A stretch of DNA of 64,000 nt from positions 1 through 64,000 of the forward strand of contig NZ_JBFRCU010000031.1 of assembly GCF_052113205.1 (NCBI RefSeq), given 5' to 3'. Both the position numbers and the translations under genes were made by a program. Below the pieces are notes generated by a model, which saw only the letters and a program-made list of their open reading frames with translations, made no database searches and had not been told where the DNA came from. Source of the stretch: Inquilinus sp052113205. GTDB lineage: Bacteria; Pseudomonadota; Alphaproteobacteria; DSM-16000; Inquilinaceae. Below, one piece after another: positions 1-9,230 of the stretch. Position 1 is the first letter of the stretch. The number at the start of each line of letters is the position of its first letter.

Positions 1-417
1 GCCAAGGGCCGGATGCCGGACGACCTGATGGAGGTGTCGAGCCGGCAGAAGGACATCCAGTATTCCAGCCGGACCCGCGCCATCACCACCTACATGATGC
101 AGATGCAGAAGATGCGCCGGGCGCTGCAGCGGGTGATGGACCGGCTGCCGGAGGACGCCAGGTCGGACCCGGAGATGCAGGAGATCGCCGAGCTGGCCTG
201 CGAGCGCGCCTACAACATCATCCAGCTGATCTATCAGACGAAGACCTATGAGGGCCATTCCAAGGACTATGAGTTCGGGCTGGACGCGATGCGCGAGCAC
301 TGGCAGAGCGGCCTCGACGACATCCGCCGCACCCTGGCCGATCCACGCCGGCTGGACCGGCCGTCGGCGGAGCAGGACGGCGTGGTCAGCCACGACGTGC
401 ACCGGCAGGACCGGTAG
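1..417 (+). CDS. Patatin-like phospholipase, C-terminal fragment (DUF3734-like)
   Basis: The frame is open from the first base, so the true start lies upstream of the window and only about 138 C-terminal residues are visible. The fragment reads like the helical tail after the patatin catalytic domain in DUF3734 proteins: the 'SRTRAITTYMMQMQKM' stretch, then 'EGHSKDYEFGLDAMREHW' and a 'DDIRRTL' ending are typical. The Ser-Asp catalytic dyad would be upstream and cannot be checked. Family knowledge suggests a cytoplasmic or membrane-associated lipid acyl hydrolase. The next gene starts about 46 bp downstream on the same strand and is not obviously related in function. Confidence 0.65.
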   Translation, partial: AKGRMPDDLMEVSSRQKDIQYSSRTRAITTYMMQMQKMRRALQRVMDRLPEDARSDPEMQEIAELACERAYNIIQLIYQTKTYEGHSKDYEFGLDAMREHWQSGLDDIRRTLADPRRLDRPSAEQDGVVSHDVHRQDR

Positions 418-462
418 CGGTCCACCACCGCATCCGCGATAATGCCGGCGGATGGCAGGGGG

Positions 463-1191
463 ATGATGATGGACGGACGGGTCGCGGCGCTGTGGCGCTA
501 TCCGGTCAGCTCGCTCGGCGGCGAGCCGCTGGAGGCCTGCGCCGTCGATGCCACCGGCCTGGCCGGCGACCGGGCCTGGGGCCTGGCCGACCGCGACAGC
601 GGCGAGACCGCCTTCCCGGAGAGCAAGCGCCGCTGGCGCCCGGCGCCGCAGATCCGGGCCCGCGACGGCGAAGACGGGCTATGGCTCGATTTCCCGGACG
701 GCAGCAGCCTGCCGGCCGAGGCCGCCGGCGACGCCTTGGCCGCGCATTTCGGCTTTCCCGTGCTGGTGCGGCCGCATGCGCCTGATGCGGCCGAGACCGC
801 CATGGCCGGGCCGCTGAAGCCGCGCTACGAGCGCCACCCGATCCACATCCTGACCACCGCCTCGCTGGCAGCGCTGCTGGCGATCCTGCCGGACAGCGCG
901 ATTGACGAGCGCCGGTTCCGGCCGAACCTGGTGCTGGACCTGCCCGACGCCGAGGGCTTCGCCGAGACCGGCTGGATCGGGCGGCTGGTGGCGATCGGCG
1001 AGGTGCGCATCCGCATCGTCGACCCCTGCGTGCGCTGCGCCTTCACCACCCTGGCCCAGGGCGGCCTGCCGCTGGACCCCGCGGTGCTGATGGCGGTGGC
1101 CAAGCGCAACGCCACCCATCTCGGCGTATTGTGCACGGTCGAGGCGCCGGGCGAGATCCGGGTCGGCGACCCGGCGCGGATACTGGATTAA
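463..1191 (+). CDS. MOSC domain-containing protein
   Basis: This is a protein of about 242 residues with an N-terminal MOSC beta-barrel (roughly residues 5-110, 'ALWRYPVSSLGGE') followed by a MOSC domain with the conserved cysteine in 'IVDPCVRCAFTTLAQG'. MOSC proteins bind sulfurated molybdenum cofactor and act in cofactor sulfuration or reduction of N-hydroxylated compounds (YcbX/mARC type); the substrate here is unknown. Three ATG codons in a row at 463, 466 and 469 follow a GGCAGGGGG stretch, which favours this start over the ATG at 442. No 2Fe-2S ferredoxin domain is fused to the C-terminus, unlike YcbX. Confidence 0.85.
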   Translation: MMMDGRVAALWRYPVSSLGGEPLEACAVDATGLAGDRAWGLADRDSGETAFPESKRRWRPAPQIRARDGEDGLWLDFPDGSSLPAEAAGDALAAHFGFPVLVRPHAPDAAETAMAGPLKPRYERHPIHILTTASLAALLAILPDSAIDERRFRPNLVLDLPDAEGFAETGWIGRLVAIGEVRIRIVDPCVRCAFTTLAQGGLPLDPAVLMAVAKRNATHLGVLCTVEAPGEIRVGDPARILD

Positions 1192-1207
1192 TCGTCAAGC
1201 AGGCGCC

Positions 1208-2104
1208 TCAGCCCCACCGCATCTCGCCCTTGACCACCTTGGCGCCGAGTTCGAGCGAGGAGACGTCCGCGAGGTCCGGAAAGCGGTCCTTCATGGCGGC
1301 GACCAGCGCCGCGCTGTCTTTGGCCTTCCCCGCCGCCTCGTTGAAGGTCACGAGATAGTCGCGCGTGAACCGCACCGCCTCGACACCCTGCGGGGCGCCT
1401 TCGACCTGATGCCCGGGCACAACAATCTTCGGTTTGCGCGCCGCGATCGCGTCGAGCGCCTCGATCCAGGCAATGCGGGACTCGAGTGTTGCCGTATCCG
1501 CCACCCAGACGTGGATGCCGGAACCGACGAGCACGCCGCCGAACACCGCCTGCAAGCCCGGGACCCACAGATAGCGCCGGTCGTGCATGCCAGGCACCTC
1601 GACGATCTCGATGCGGCGGCCTTCGAGATCGAGCGCAGCGGCATCGGACGCCACCGGGACTACGACATCGGCCAGCGACTGCGGGCCGTTGTCCCCAAGC
1701 TGGGGCCCCCAGACCTTGAGCTTGGCTTCGACACTCGCCCGGATCGCCTCGACCGTCACGGGCCTGGCGATCACCTTCGCGGACGGAAATGCGTCCACGA
1801 TCGGGCGCAGGCTGAAATAATAGTCCGGATCGCTGCAGCTGACGAAGACGGTGGTGAGTCTCTTGCCCGTCGCCTTGATCGCCTCGGCGAGCTTGCGTCC
1901 GTCTGATAGGTTGAAGCCGCCATCGATCAGGATCGCGTCCCTGGCCCCGGACAGGAGCACGGGCGTGCGGCGGAAGCCGGCTGCATTCGCCTGAAAGAAG
2001 CGCCAGGAGAGCTTGCCGTCGGCCGCCTTGGCGGCGCCGAGAGGCGCGAGCACAGCCACGCCGAGCGTCGCGGCCAGCTTCAGGGTGTCGCGTCTATCGA
2101 GCAT
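1208..2104 (-). CDS. MBL-fold hydrolase-like protein, exported, with altered metal motif
   Basis: The 298-residue protein starts with a Tat-like signal (RRDTLKLAATLGVAVLAPLG, then an alanine-rich cleavage region), so it is probably periplasmic. The body resembles the metallo-beta-lactamase fold: 'AILIDGGFN' strand, 'GMHD' and 'VPGHQVEG' loops. The usual HxHxDH motif is replaced by 'SCSDPDYYFS', so the first histidine is a cysteine and only an Asp pattern remains. Relatives with a 'DPDYYFG' motif exist, so this is a subfamily trait plus one extra His-to-Cys change. It lies 33 bp downstream of the DsbA-family gene on the same strand, so the two are probably co-transcribed and controlled by the divergent LysR gene. 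The substrate is unknown. Confidence 0.75.
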   Translation of the reverse strand: MLDRRDTLKLAATLGVAVLAPLGAAKAADGKLSWRFFQANAAGFRRTPVLLSGARDAILIDGGFNLSDGRKLAEAIKATGKRLTTVFVSCSDPDYYFSLRPIVDAFPSAKVIARPVTVEAIRASVEAKLKVWGPQLGDNGPQSLADVVVPVASDAAALDLEGRRIEIVEVPGMHDRRYLWVPGLQAVFGGVLVGSGIHVWVADTATLESRIAWIEALDAIAARKPKIVVPGHQVEGAPQGVEAVRFTRDYLVTFNEAAGKAKDSAALVAAMKDRFPDLADVSSLELGAKVVKGEMRWG

Positions 2105-2137
2105 GTGGGTCCCTTCCGGGGTGGAGGCCGAGCGAGT

Positions 2138-2794
2138 TCACGCCGCCTGCAGATGGGAGAGAAGATTGTCGACGCTGCCGAACAGGGCAGCGGATCCAAG
2201 CAGGCGAGCGCCGCGGCGACCGTCGACGAGAAGCGCCGGAACCCCTTGGGCATCGAAGCTGGCCAGCAATTCCCGACCCCGGTCGGTGCGAATGCGATTG
2301 GCGGCGACGAGTTCGTCGTCGGGCGCCGCCGCGATGCGTTCGACCGCGGCGCCGAAGCCGGATTTCCCCAATATCCCTGCCAGGGACGCGGGCGCGGTGA
2401 TGTCGAGGCCGTCGACATAGCGGGCGTGCTGGATGGCCTTCAGGGCGTCGAATTCGCGATCGGCTTCCGCCAGCGACACGGCGGTCAGAGCGAGAGTCGC
2501 GGGGCCTGAATCGAGCAGCCCGCCGGAGGCCTCCAGCACCTCTCGCTTATAGGTTTCGGAGAAGGGTTGCCCCGTCAGCCGCGCGATCCGCTGGTCGTTC
2601 GACCAGGCATAGGCGGCAAAGCCCTTGTCCATCGGCCTTGCGCCGGCACCCGAGAACAGACCGGTGGGGATCAGTTCGATCGAGATGCCGGTGTCGCGCA
2701 GGTGCCCGAGCATCGGCGAAGCGCCATAGCACCAGCCGCAGAGCGGATCGAACAGATAGGCAACGGTCCCGAAGGAACGAATGGCTTCCGGCAT
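2138..2794 (-). CDS. DsbA family protein (FrnE-like thiol oxidoreductase)
   Basis: The 218-residue protein has a thioredoxin-like fold with an N-terminal CxxC active site ('FDPLCGWCYGASPM') and an inserted helical domain, like cytoplasmic DsbA-family/FrnE proteins and the DsbA-like domain of 2-hydroxychromene-2-carboxylate isomerases. The C-terminal part 'GVPALLVDG' carries the cis-proline expected in this fold. No signal peptide is visible, so it is probably cytoplasmic and acts on thiols of unknown partners. It starts an apparent two-gene operon with the MBL-fold gene and is divergent from a LysR regulator. Confidence 0.82.
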   Translation of the reverse strand: MPEAIRSFGTVAYLFDPLCGWCYGASPMLGHLRDTGISIELIPTGLFSGAGARPMDKGFAAYAWSNDQRIARLTGQPFSETYKREVLEASGGLLDSGPATLALTAVSLAEADREFDALKAIQHARYVDGLDITAPASLAGILGKSGFGAAVERIAAAPDDELVAANRIRTDRGRELLASFDAQGVPALLVDGRRGARLLGSAALFGSVDNLLSHLQAA

Positions 2795-2886
2795 TGCGAT
2801 CTCCTTGCCGGCGACTATGCCNATTTGCCATCAGTCAAAAAATCCTCAACAATCAGACAGAGTGTCCGATTTGATAAGACAATCTT
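2795..2886. promoter_or_regulatory. Divergent promoter region between DsbA-family and LysR genes
   Basis: This 92-bp region is clearly richer in A/T than its surroundings (about 2826-2885, 'CAAAAAATCCTCAACAATC'). It is the only place for promoters of both flanking genes and for LysR binding. One base, 2822, is unresolved (N). No precise -35/-10 pair is claimed. Confidence 0.45.
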
Positions 2887-3817
2887 GTGGCAGAGCTTCT
2901 GAATCTCAATCGCCTCGCCTTCTTCGCGGCCGTGATCGAAGCCGGGTCCTTCACGGCCGCGGGTGACCGGCTGGGCGTCGCCAAGGCCGTCGTCAGCCAT
3001 CAGGTTGGAAAGCTCGAGGAGGAACTCGGCGTGACACTGCTGATGCGGACCACCCGACGGGTCCGGGCGACCGAAGCCGGTCGTTTCTTCTACGACCGCT
3101 GCGCCGTGATCCTGCGGGACGCCGAATCGGCCTTCGCGGAGACATCCAGAAGCGCCGCTGTCCCGACGGGCACGCTGACCATCACGGCCCCCGTCGACTA
3201 TGGCGCGGCGGTGGTCGCCCCCGCCATCACACTCTTCATGGAGCGCTATTCCCATATGCGGGTCGAGGCGTCCTTCGATGACGATGTCGCCGACCTCTTG
3301 GCGGAGCCGATCGATGTCGCGATCCGCGTCGGCTGGCTCACCGATTCCGGCAATCAGGCGCAGCAACTCGGCACATTCGCACAGCACCTCGTCTGTTCCC
3401 CCGCATTCGCCCGTCGCCTGCCGCCACGGCTGGATCCGAAGACGGTCGAGGGCCTGCCATGGATCGCCAACAATGCCCTGAAGACGCCGCTGCGCTGGCT
3501 GTTCTCACGGGGCGAGTGGGAGAAGACGACCATCGAGGCGCGGGCGTCGGTCTCGGCCGACAAAACGCCGACGGTGCACGCCTGCGTTCTCGCCGGCGCG
3601 GGGGTCTCGGTGCTTCCGGATTTCCTGGTCGCGGGCAACATCGCGGCGGGCCGCCTCGTCCGTCTCCTGCCCGACTGGACCCTGCCGGCCGGCGGCATCC
3701 ATGTCGTCTATCCGGCCGCCCGTTTCCGGCCGGCCAAGGTCAGGCTGTTCGTCGACCTCATGAAGCGGTTGGAACGGGCACGAAGCCGACCGGAACCCCG
3801 GAGCTCCGGCCTGACGG

Positions 3818-4900
<1,083 letters not shown>

Positions 4901-5085
4901 GCCGTGCTTCGGTCCCGCTCCCCGGTTGCAGTTCTTCCTTGTACCGGGAAGCGGCCGGTGCTGTAAGAGCCCGATGCGCCGCCGGGGCGTCACCCCCGCG
5001 TCAAACGCGTTCCGGTCGGGCTGCTCCCTTTGGTATGATCGGGCGCCGTTGAACCCGGGACCCGCAGGAAAGGCCGTTTGAGGGA

Positions 5086-5286
5086 ATGATCGACATCGAG
5101 TCGATGCAGGAGAAGCTGGCCGCTTTGCGGGTCGAGCACCGCGACCTCGACGAGATCATTGACCGGCTGACCGCGGATGGTCCCGTCAACCAGCTTCAGA
5201 TCCAGCGCTTGAAGAAACGCAAGCTGCTGCTCAAGGATCAGATCACGATGATCGAGAGCAGGCTGCTGCCCGACATCATCGCCTAG
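5086..5286 (+). CDS. YdcH family protein (DUF465)
   Basis: This short helical protein of 66 residues matches the YdcH/DUF465 family in length and pattern ('EKLAALRVEHRDLDEIIDRL', then a Lys/Arg-rich 'LKKRKLLLKDQI'). It is predicted to be one long helical hairpin or coiled coil. The family is widespread in Proteobacteria and its role is not established. A GAGGGA ribosome binding site precedes the ATG. It lies 21 bp upstream of purE and is probably co-transcribed with purEK. Confidence 0.85.
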   Translation: MIDIESMQEKLAALRVEHRDLDEIIDRLTADGPVNQLQIQRLKKRKLLLKDQITMIESRLLPDIIA

Positions 5287-5307
5287 ACCCCGAGGACCTT
5301 CCGACCG

Positions 5308-5808
5308 ATGGCCGAACCTGCCGCCGCGCCGCCTGTGGCGATCATCATGGGCAGCCAGTCCGACTGGGAGACCATGCACCACGCCGCCGAGACCCTGTCG
5401 CTGCTGGGCATCGGCCATGAGGCGCGGATCGTCTCCGCCCACCGCACGCCGGAACGGCTCTACGATTTCGCCCGCGAGGCGCGCGGCCGCGGCGTCAAGG
5501 TGATCATCGCCGGTGCCGGCGGCGCCGCCCATCTGCCGGGCATGGCGGCGGCGATGACGCCGCTGCCGGTGCTGGGCGTGCCGGTCGAGAGCAAGGCGCT
5601 GAAAGGCATGGACAGCCTGCTGTCGATCGTGCAGATGCCGGGCGGCATCCCGGTCGGCACGCTGGCGATTGGGCGGGCCGGGGCGATCAACGCGGCGCTG
5701 CTGGCCGCCGCGATCCTGGCGCTGAGCGACCCCGCCGTCGCCGATGCGCTCGACGATTGGCGGAAGCGCCAGACCGAGGCCGTGGCCGAGCACCCGAAGG
5801 ACGAATGA
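5308..5808 (+). CDS. purE: 5-(carboxyamino)imidazole ribonucleotide mutase, PurE
   Basis: The 166-residue cytoplasmic enzyme has the class I PurE signatures: 'IIMGSQSDWETM' near the N-terminus, 'SAHRTPERLYDFA' with the catalytic histidine, and 'AGAGGAAHLPGMAAAMT'. It rearranges N5-CAIR to CAIR in de novo purine synthesis and acts directly after PurK. Its stop codon overlaps the purK start (ATGA at 5805), so the two are translationally coupled. Confidence 0.96.
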   Translation: MAEPAAAPPVAIIMGSQSDWETMHHAAETLSLLGIGHEARIVSAHRTPERLYDFAREARGRGVKVIIAGAGGAAHLPGMAAAMTPLPVLGVPVESKALKGMDSLLSIVQMPGGIPVGTLAIGRAGAINAALLAAAILALSDPAVADALDDWRKRQTEAVAEHPKDE

Positions 5809-6908
5809 GCAGCACCGTTCCCCCCCTCCCGCCTGGCCCCCTGCCCCCTGGAAGCGTCATCGGCATGCTCGGCGGCGGTCAGCTCGGCCGCATGACCGCC
5901 CTGGCGGCCGCCCGCCTCGGCTATCGCACCCATGTGCTGTGCCCGGACCCGGACAGCCCCTGCGCCCAGGTGACCGACCGGTCGACCCTGTCTTCCTACA
6001 CCGATCACGCGGCTCTGGACGCCTTCGCCGCCCAGGTCGATGTCGTCACCTACGAGTTCGAGAACGTCCCCTACGAGACCGTGCTGCACCTGGCCGCCCG
6101 CGTGCCGGTGCGGCCGGGGCCGGACGGGCTGGCGGTGTGCCAGGACCGGGTGGCGGAGAAGGATTTCGCCAACCGCCACGGCATCGGCACCGCGCCCTGG
6201 CGCGCCGTGGGCTCGGCCGAGGAGCTGGCGGCGGCGGTGGCTGCGATCGGCACGCCGTCGGTGCTGAAGACCCGGCGCGAGGGCTATGACGGCAAGGGCC
6301 AGGCGGTGATCCGCGACCCCGCCGATGCCGCCGCGGCCTGGGACAGGCTCGGCGGCCGGCCGGCCATCCTCGAGGGCTTCGTCGACTTCGCCCGTGAGCT
6401 GTCGGTGATCGCCGCCCGCGGCGTCGACGGGTCGGTGGTCTGCTACCCCGCGGTCGAGAACCGGCACCGCGACCATATCCTGTCGGAGACGATCGCCCCG
6501 GCCCCCGGCCTGGCGCCGCAGCGCGCCGCCGAGGCGGAGGAGATCGCCCGCACGCTGATCACGGCGCTGGACATGGTCGGCCTGCTGGCGGTGGAGCTGT
6601 TCGAGGCGCGCGATGGCGGCCTGCTGGTCAACGAGCTGGCGCCGCGGCCGCACAATTCCGGTCACTGGACCCAGGATGCCTGCGCCTGCGACCAGTTCGA
6701 GCAGCTGGTCCGCGCCGTCTGCGGCCTGAAGCTGGGGTCGACCGGGCGCCACTCCGACGCGGTGATGCAGAACCTGATCGGCGACGACGTGCTGCGCTGG
6801 CCGGAGTTCCTGGCCGAGCCCGGCGCGAAGCTGCATCTCTACGGCAAGGGCGCCCCGCGCCCCGGCCGCAAGATGGGCCATGTCAACCGGCTGGTGCCGA
6901 AGGGCTGA
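5805..6908 (+). CDS. purK: 5-(carboxyamino)imidazole ribonucleotide synthase, PurK
   Basis: The 367-residue ATP-grasp enzyme makes N5-CAIR from AIR, ATP and bicarbonate. 'VIGMLGGGQLGRM' is the pre-ATP-grasp start, 'VLKTRREGYDGKGQ' binds ATP, and 'VNELAPRPHNSGHWT' carries the metal- and product-binding residues. The ATG overlapping the purE stop is chosen because the family begins shortly before 'IGMLGGGQ'; the longer frame from 5757 is embedded in purE. Only 12 bp separate its stop from the convergent antitoxin gene, and no obvious terminator hairpin is seen there. Confidence 0.96.
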   Translation: MSSTVPPLPPGPLPPGSVIGMLGGGQLGRMTALAAARLGYRTHVLCPDPDSPCAQVTDRSTLSSYTDHAALDAFAAQVDVVTYEFENVPYETVLHLAARVPVRPGPDGLAVCQDRVAEKDFANRHGIGTAPWRAVGSAEELAAAVAAIGTPSVLKTRREGYDGKGQAVIRDPADAAAAWDRLGGRPAILEGFVDFARELSVIAARGVDGSVVCYPAVENRHRDHILSETIAPAPGLAPQRAAEAEEIARTLITALDMVGLLAVELFEARDGGLLVNELAPRPHNSGHWTQDACACDQFEQLVRAVCGLKLGSTGRHSDAVMQNLIGDDVLRWPEFLAEPGAKLHLYGKGAPRPGRKMGHVNRLVPKG

Positions 6909-6920
6909 GACCGGCTGCCT

Positions 6921-7214
6921 TCACGCCGCGGACAGCGCACGTTCGACCGCCTCCGGTTCCTTCTCGATCACCTTCAGGAAGGCGCGGGTCGCCGGCTCCG
7001 GCACTTTCCGATGCTGTTCCCAGTCGCGGACGGCCGAGACCGAAAAGCCGAACTTGGCGGCGAAGGCGGACTGTGACAGGCCCAGCCGCTTGCGGATCGC
7101 CGAGACATCGACATCGGGAACAGCGATCGTCCGGGCGGCTTCGGCGCGCCCTTCGGCAATCGCCAGCGCTTCCCTGGCGCTCTCGACCAGGTCCTGCCCG
7201 AATTTCGACATCAC
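6921..7214 (-). CDS. HTH-type antitoxin (HigA/XRE family)
   Basis: The 97-residue protein has a central XRE helix-turn-helix ('VSAIRKRLGLSQSAFAAKFG', then 'SVSAVRDWEQHRKVPEPATR') and a short N-terminal helix. It overlaps the toxin gene by 4 bp (ATGA at 7211-7214) and lies downstream of it; this toxin-first order is typical of HigBA. It should neutralise the toxin and repress the operon promoter. The exact subfamily cannot be assigned by eye. Confidence 0.85.
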   Translation of the reverse strand: MMSKFGQDLVESAREALAIAEGRAEAARTIAVPDVDVSAIRKRLGLSQSAFAAKFGFSVSAVRDWEQHRKVPEPATRAFLKVIEKEPEAVERALSAA

Positions 7215-7582
7215 GGATTCCTCGTCTTCGCAACATTGGCCGGCCTGCCGGCCCGATAGGCTTCGGCGATTCGCGGCAGGATCTTCGCCAGTTCGTTCCG
7301 TTCCGCCTTTGACAGATTGGCCCGCTCCGACTTGTCGACCAAGCCCAGCAGGAACAGCGGCACATCATCTCCGGCATAGTAGTGGATCGTCCGGAACCCC
7401 CCGCTCTTGCCCCCGCCTTGGCGGGCAAAGCGGACTTTGCGGGCGCCTCCGGTTCCCGCCATGAGCGAGCCGCCGGTCGGGTGGAGGGCGAGCCATGAGG
7501 CGATTTGGAGAATATCCTCCTCGGACAGACCTGCTGCTGCCGCCTGGCGCTCGAAAGTCGGGGTGGCCAGGACGCCATGCAT
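7211..7582 (-). CDS. RelE/HigB-like type II toxin
   Basis: The 123-residue protein resembles COG4737-type RelE/HigB toxins: 'ILQIASWLALHPTGGSLMAGTGGARKVRFARQGGGKSGGFRTIHYY', described here in parts, contains the conserved GxGGxRKxRxA and GKSGGxR blocks, followed by 'PLFLLGLVDKSERANLSKAE'. Such proteins are predicted mRNA interferases. It is translationally coupled to the antitoxin gene. The AT-richer 114 bp upstream (7583-7696) must hold the promoter; no operator was recognised. Confidence 0.83.
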   Translation of the reverse strand: MHGVLATPTFERQAAAAGLSEEDILQIASWLALHPTGGSLMAGTGGARKVRFARQGGGKSGGFRTIHYYAGDDVPLFLLGLVDKSERANLSKAERNELAKILPRIAEAYRAGRPANVAKTRNP

Positions 7583-7696
7583 GCTTCTAAAGATACGGCC
7601 GAGCAGTAGTTTCGTCGACTCAATTCATGCCGTCCGCGGCGTCCGGAGACCGAAGCTTTCCGATCATTGTCCCGGCCAAGTCGCCGGCACGCCTGC

Positions 7697-8254
7697 TCAT
7701 GAAGGTACGAACGCGGTGGCCTTCGCGACCGGTGCATATTCGATGGCCAGGATGCCATTGCTGAAACGCGCGGCCGAGACCAGCTCGAGCCTGTGCTGCT
7801 CACCGGGCGGAAAAAACGGCTTCCCCTGACCGAGGGCCAACGGATACGTGAGAAGCCGGATGCGGTCGACGAGGCCATGCCGCAGCAACTCCTGCGCCAC
7901 GCTGATGCTGCCATGGACATAGATGTTGCCGCCCTCGCCTTGCTTCAGCGTCCTGACGGCGTCCGGTAAGGCGCCCTTCAGCAGCTCGGCCGGCTTCCAG
8001 TCGAGGTCTTGCAACGTCGTCGACGCAACGTATTTCGGCAGCGCGTTGAACCTGTCGGCGAAGTCTCCGGTTTCGCTGGGCCAGGAGCCGGCGAAGATCT
8101 GGTAGGTCATACGCCCCAGGAGCATGGCGCCGCTGTCCGCGAGCTCGTCGTTCTTGAACTGATCCATTTCGGCATTCCAGGGCACGCCCGTCAGTCTTTC
8201 GACCTCGGCGATGCCGTCGGCGCTGATGAACTCCGTGACGATGACCTTCCTCAT
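7697..8254 (-). CDS. Dihydrofolate reductase family protein (RibD C-terminal domain)
   Basis: The 185-residue protein has the RibD_C/DHFR-like fold: 'RKVIVTEFISADGIAEV' at the start, 'LLGRMTYQIFAGSWP', 'GGNIYVHGSISVAQELL' and 'LVDRIRLLTYPLALGQGKPFF'. Related YwjB/YyaP-type proteins are NADPH-dependent reductases of unknown substrate. The ATG at 8254 is chosen because it follows a strong GGAGGGTGAG site. It starts 16 bp after the LysR gene stop on the same strand, so it may be co-transcribed with that regulator. Confidence 0.85.
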   Translation of the reverse strand: MRKVIVTEFISADGIAEVERLTGVPWNAEMDQFKNDELADSGAMLLGRMTYQIFAGSWPSETGDFADRFNALPKYVASTTLQDLDWKPAELLKGALPDAVRTLKQGEGGNIYVHGSISVAQELLRHGLVDRIRLLTYPLALGQGKPFFPPGEQHRLELVSAARFSNGILAIEYAPVAKATAFVPS

Positions 8255-8270
8255 CTCACCCTCCCTGGTC

Positions 8271-9143
8271 TCAGGCGGTGGCCGCCACCGCCAGCTCGAT
8301 GAAGGCGCGGATCGCCGGGAAGCGGCGGCGGTCGCGCTGGCAAAGCACATATTCGTCGGTGTGCCAGGCGCAGTTAGCCAGTGGCCGGACTGCGATGCGC
8401 GGATCGGGCCGGATCTCGCCGGCGGAGATGAAGCCGAGGCCGAGGCCCAGCGCCACCGCCTCCTGCACCGCCTCGCGGCCGGTGACCTCGAACACGGCGG
8501 CGGGCGCGATCTCCGCCTCGGCCAGGCCGCGCTCGACCGTGCGCCGGGTCATCGACCCGGCCTCGCGCATCACCAGCCGCTGCCCGGCCAGCGCAATAAC
8601 CGAGACCTCATCACCCGCCGCCAGCCGATGGCCGGCCGGCAGCATCAGTCGCACCGGATCGCGGTACAGCGGCACGATGTGGAAGCGCGGATCGACCGGC
8701 GGGTTGGACAGCAGCGCCACATCCAGCCGCGCCTCCGACAGATCCTCCAGCACCGCCCCGGCATTGCCGATCGACAGCCGGATCTCGACCTGCGGATGGC
8801 GGCGGTCGAACTCGGCGATCAGCGGCATCACGTAGTACGGGCTGTCGGCGCCGAGCTGCAGCAGGCCGCGGGCCAGTTGGGCCGATCCCTCCAGCAGCGT
8901 CGCCGCCTCCTGCTCAGTGTCGAACAGCCGGGTGGTCAGCTGGAACAGCCGCCGCCCCATCTCGGTCGGCTGCACCCGGCGCGAGCTGCGCTCGAACAGC
9001 AGCACGCCGTAGCGCTCCTCCAGCGCCTTCACCGATTGCGACAGGGTCGGCTGGGTCAGCCCCAGCGTGCGCGCCGCCAGGGTGAAGCTGGCCTGAGTGG
9101 CGACCGCGTGGAAGGCCCGCAGCTGCATCAAGTTCATCGGCAT
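8271..9143 (-). CDS. LysR family regulator, probably of the tmpAB phosphonate genes
   Basis: The 290-residue protein has the LysR HTH at residues 5-62 ('LRAFHAVATQASFTLAARTL', 'PTLSQSVKALEERYG') and a substrate-binding domain ending in 'LCQRDRRRFPAIRAFIELA'. It is divergent from tmpA with only 36 bp between the two longest reading frames, the usual layout for a LysR activator and its target. The inference that it senses a phosphonate or a degradation product rests on position alone. Confidence 0.88.
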   Translation of the reverse strand: MPMNLMQLRAFHAVATQASFTLAARTLGLTQPTLSQSVKALEERYGVLLFERSSRRVQPTEMGRRLFQLTTRLFDTEQEAATLLEGSAQLARGLLQLGADSPYYVMPLIAEFDRRHPQVEIRLSIGNAGAVLEDLSEARLDVALLSNPPVDPRFHIVPLYRDPVRLMLPAGHRLAAGDEVSVIALAGQRLVMREAGSMTRRTVERGLAEAEIAPAAVFEVTGREAVQEAVALGLGLGFISAGEIRPDPRIAVRPLANCAWHTDEYVLCQRDRRRFPAIRAFIELAVAATA

Positions 9144-9230
9144 GGCCTATAGATAGCATGGAGAACGCGTATTGGATTTATGCACGAGGACGGCGCAGCG
9201 TCGATCTCAGCCACCCCTGCCGAGGCCGCC
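9144..9230. promoter_or_regulatory. Divergent LysR/tmpA control region
   Basis: If tmpA starts at the ATG at 9231 rather than 9180, this 87-bp stretch is the shared control region. The part at 9148-9178 is A/T-rich ('ATAGATAGCATGGAGAACGC') and is the most plausible LysR site. No experimentally known operator is matched. Confidence 0.35.

Noticed and set aside
5460..6881. 473-codon minus-strand frame opposite purE and purK
   Set aside because: It is a low-complexity Arg/Ala/Gly/His-rich shadow of two certain genes.
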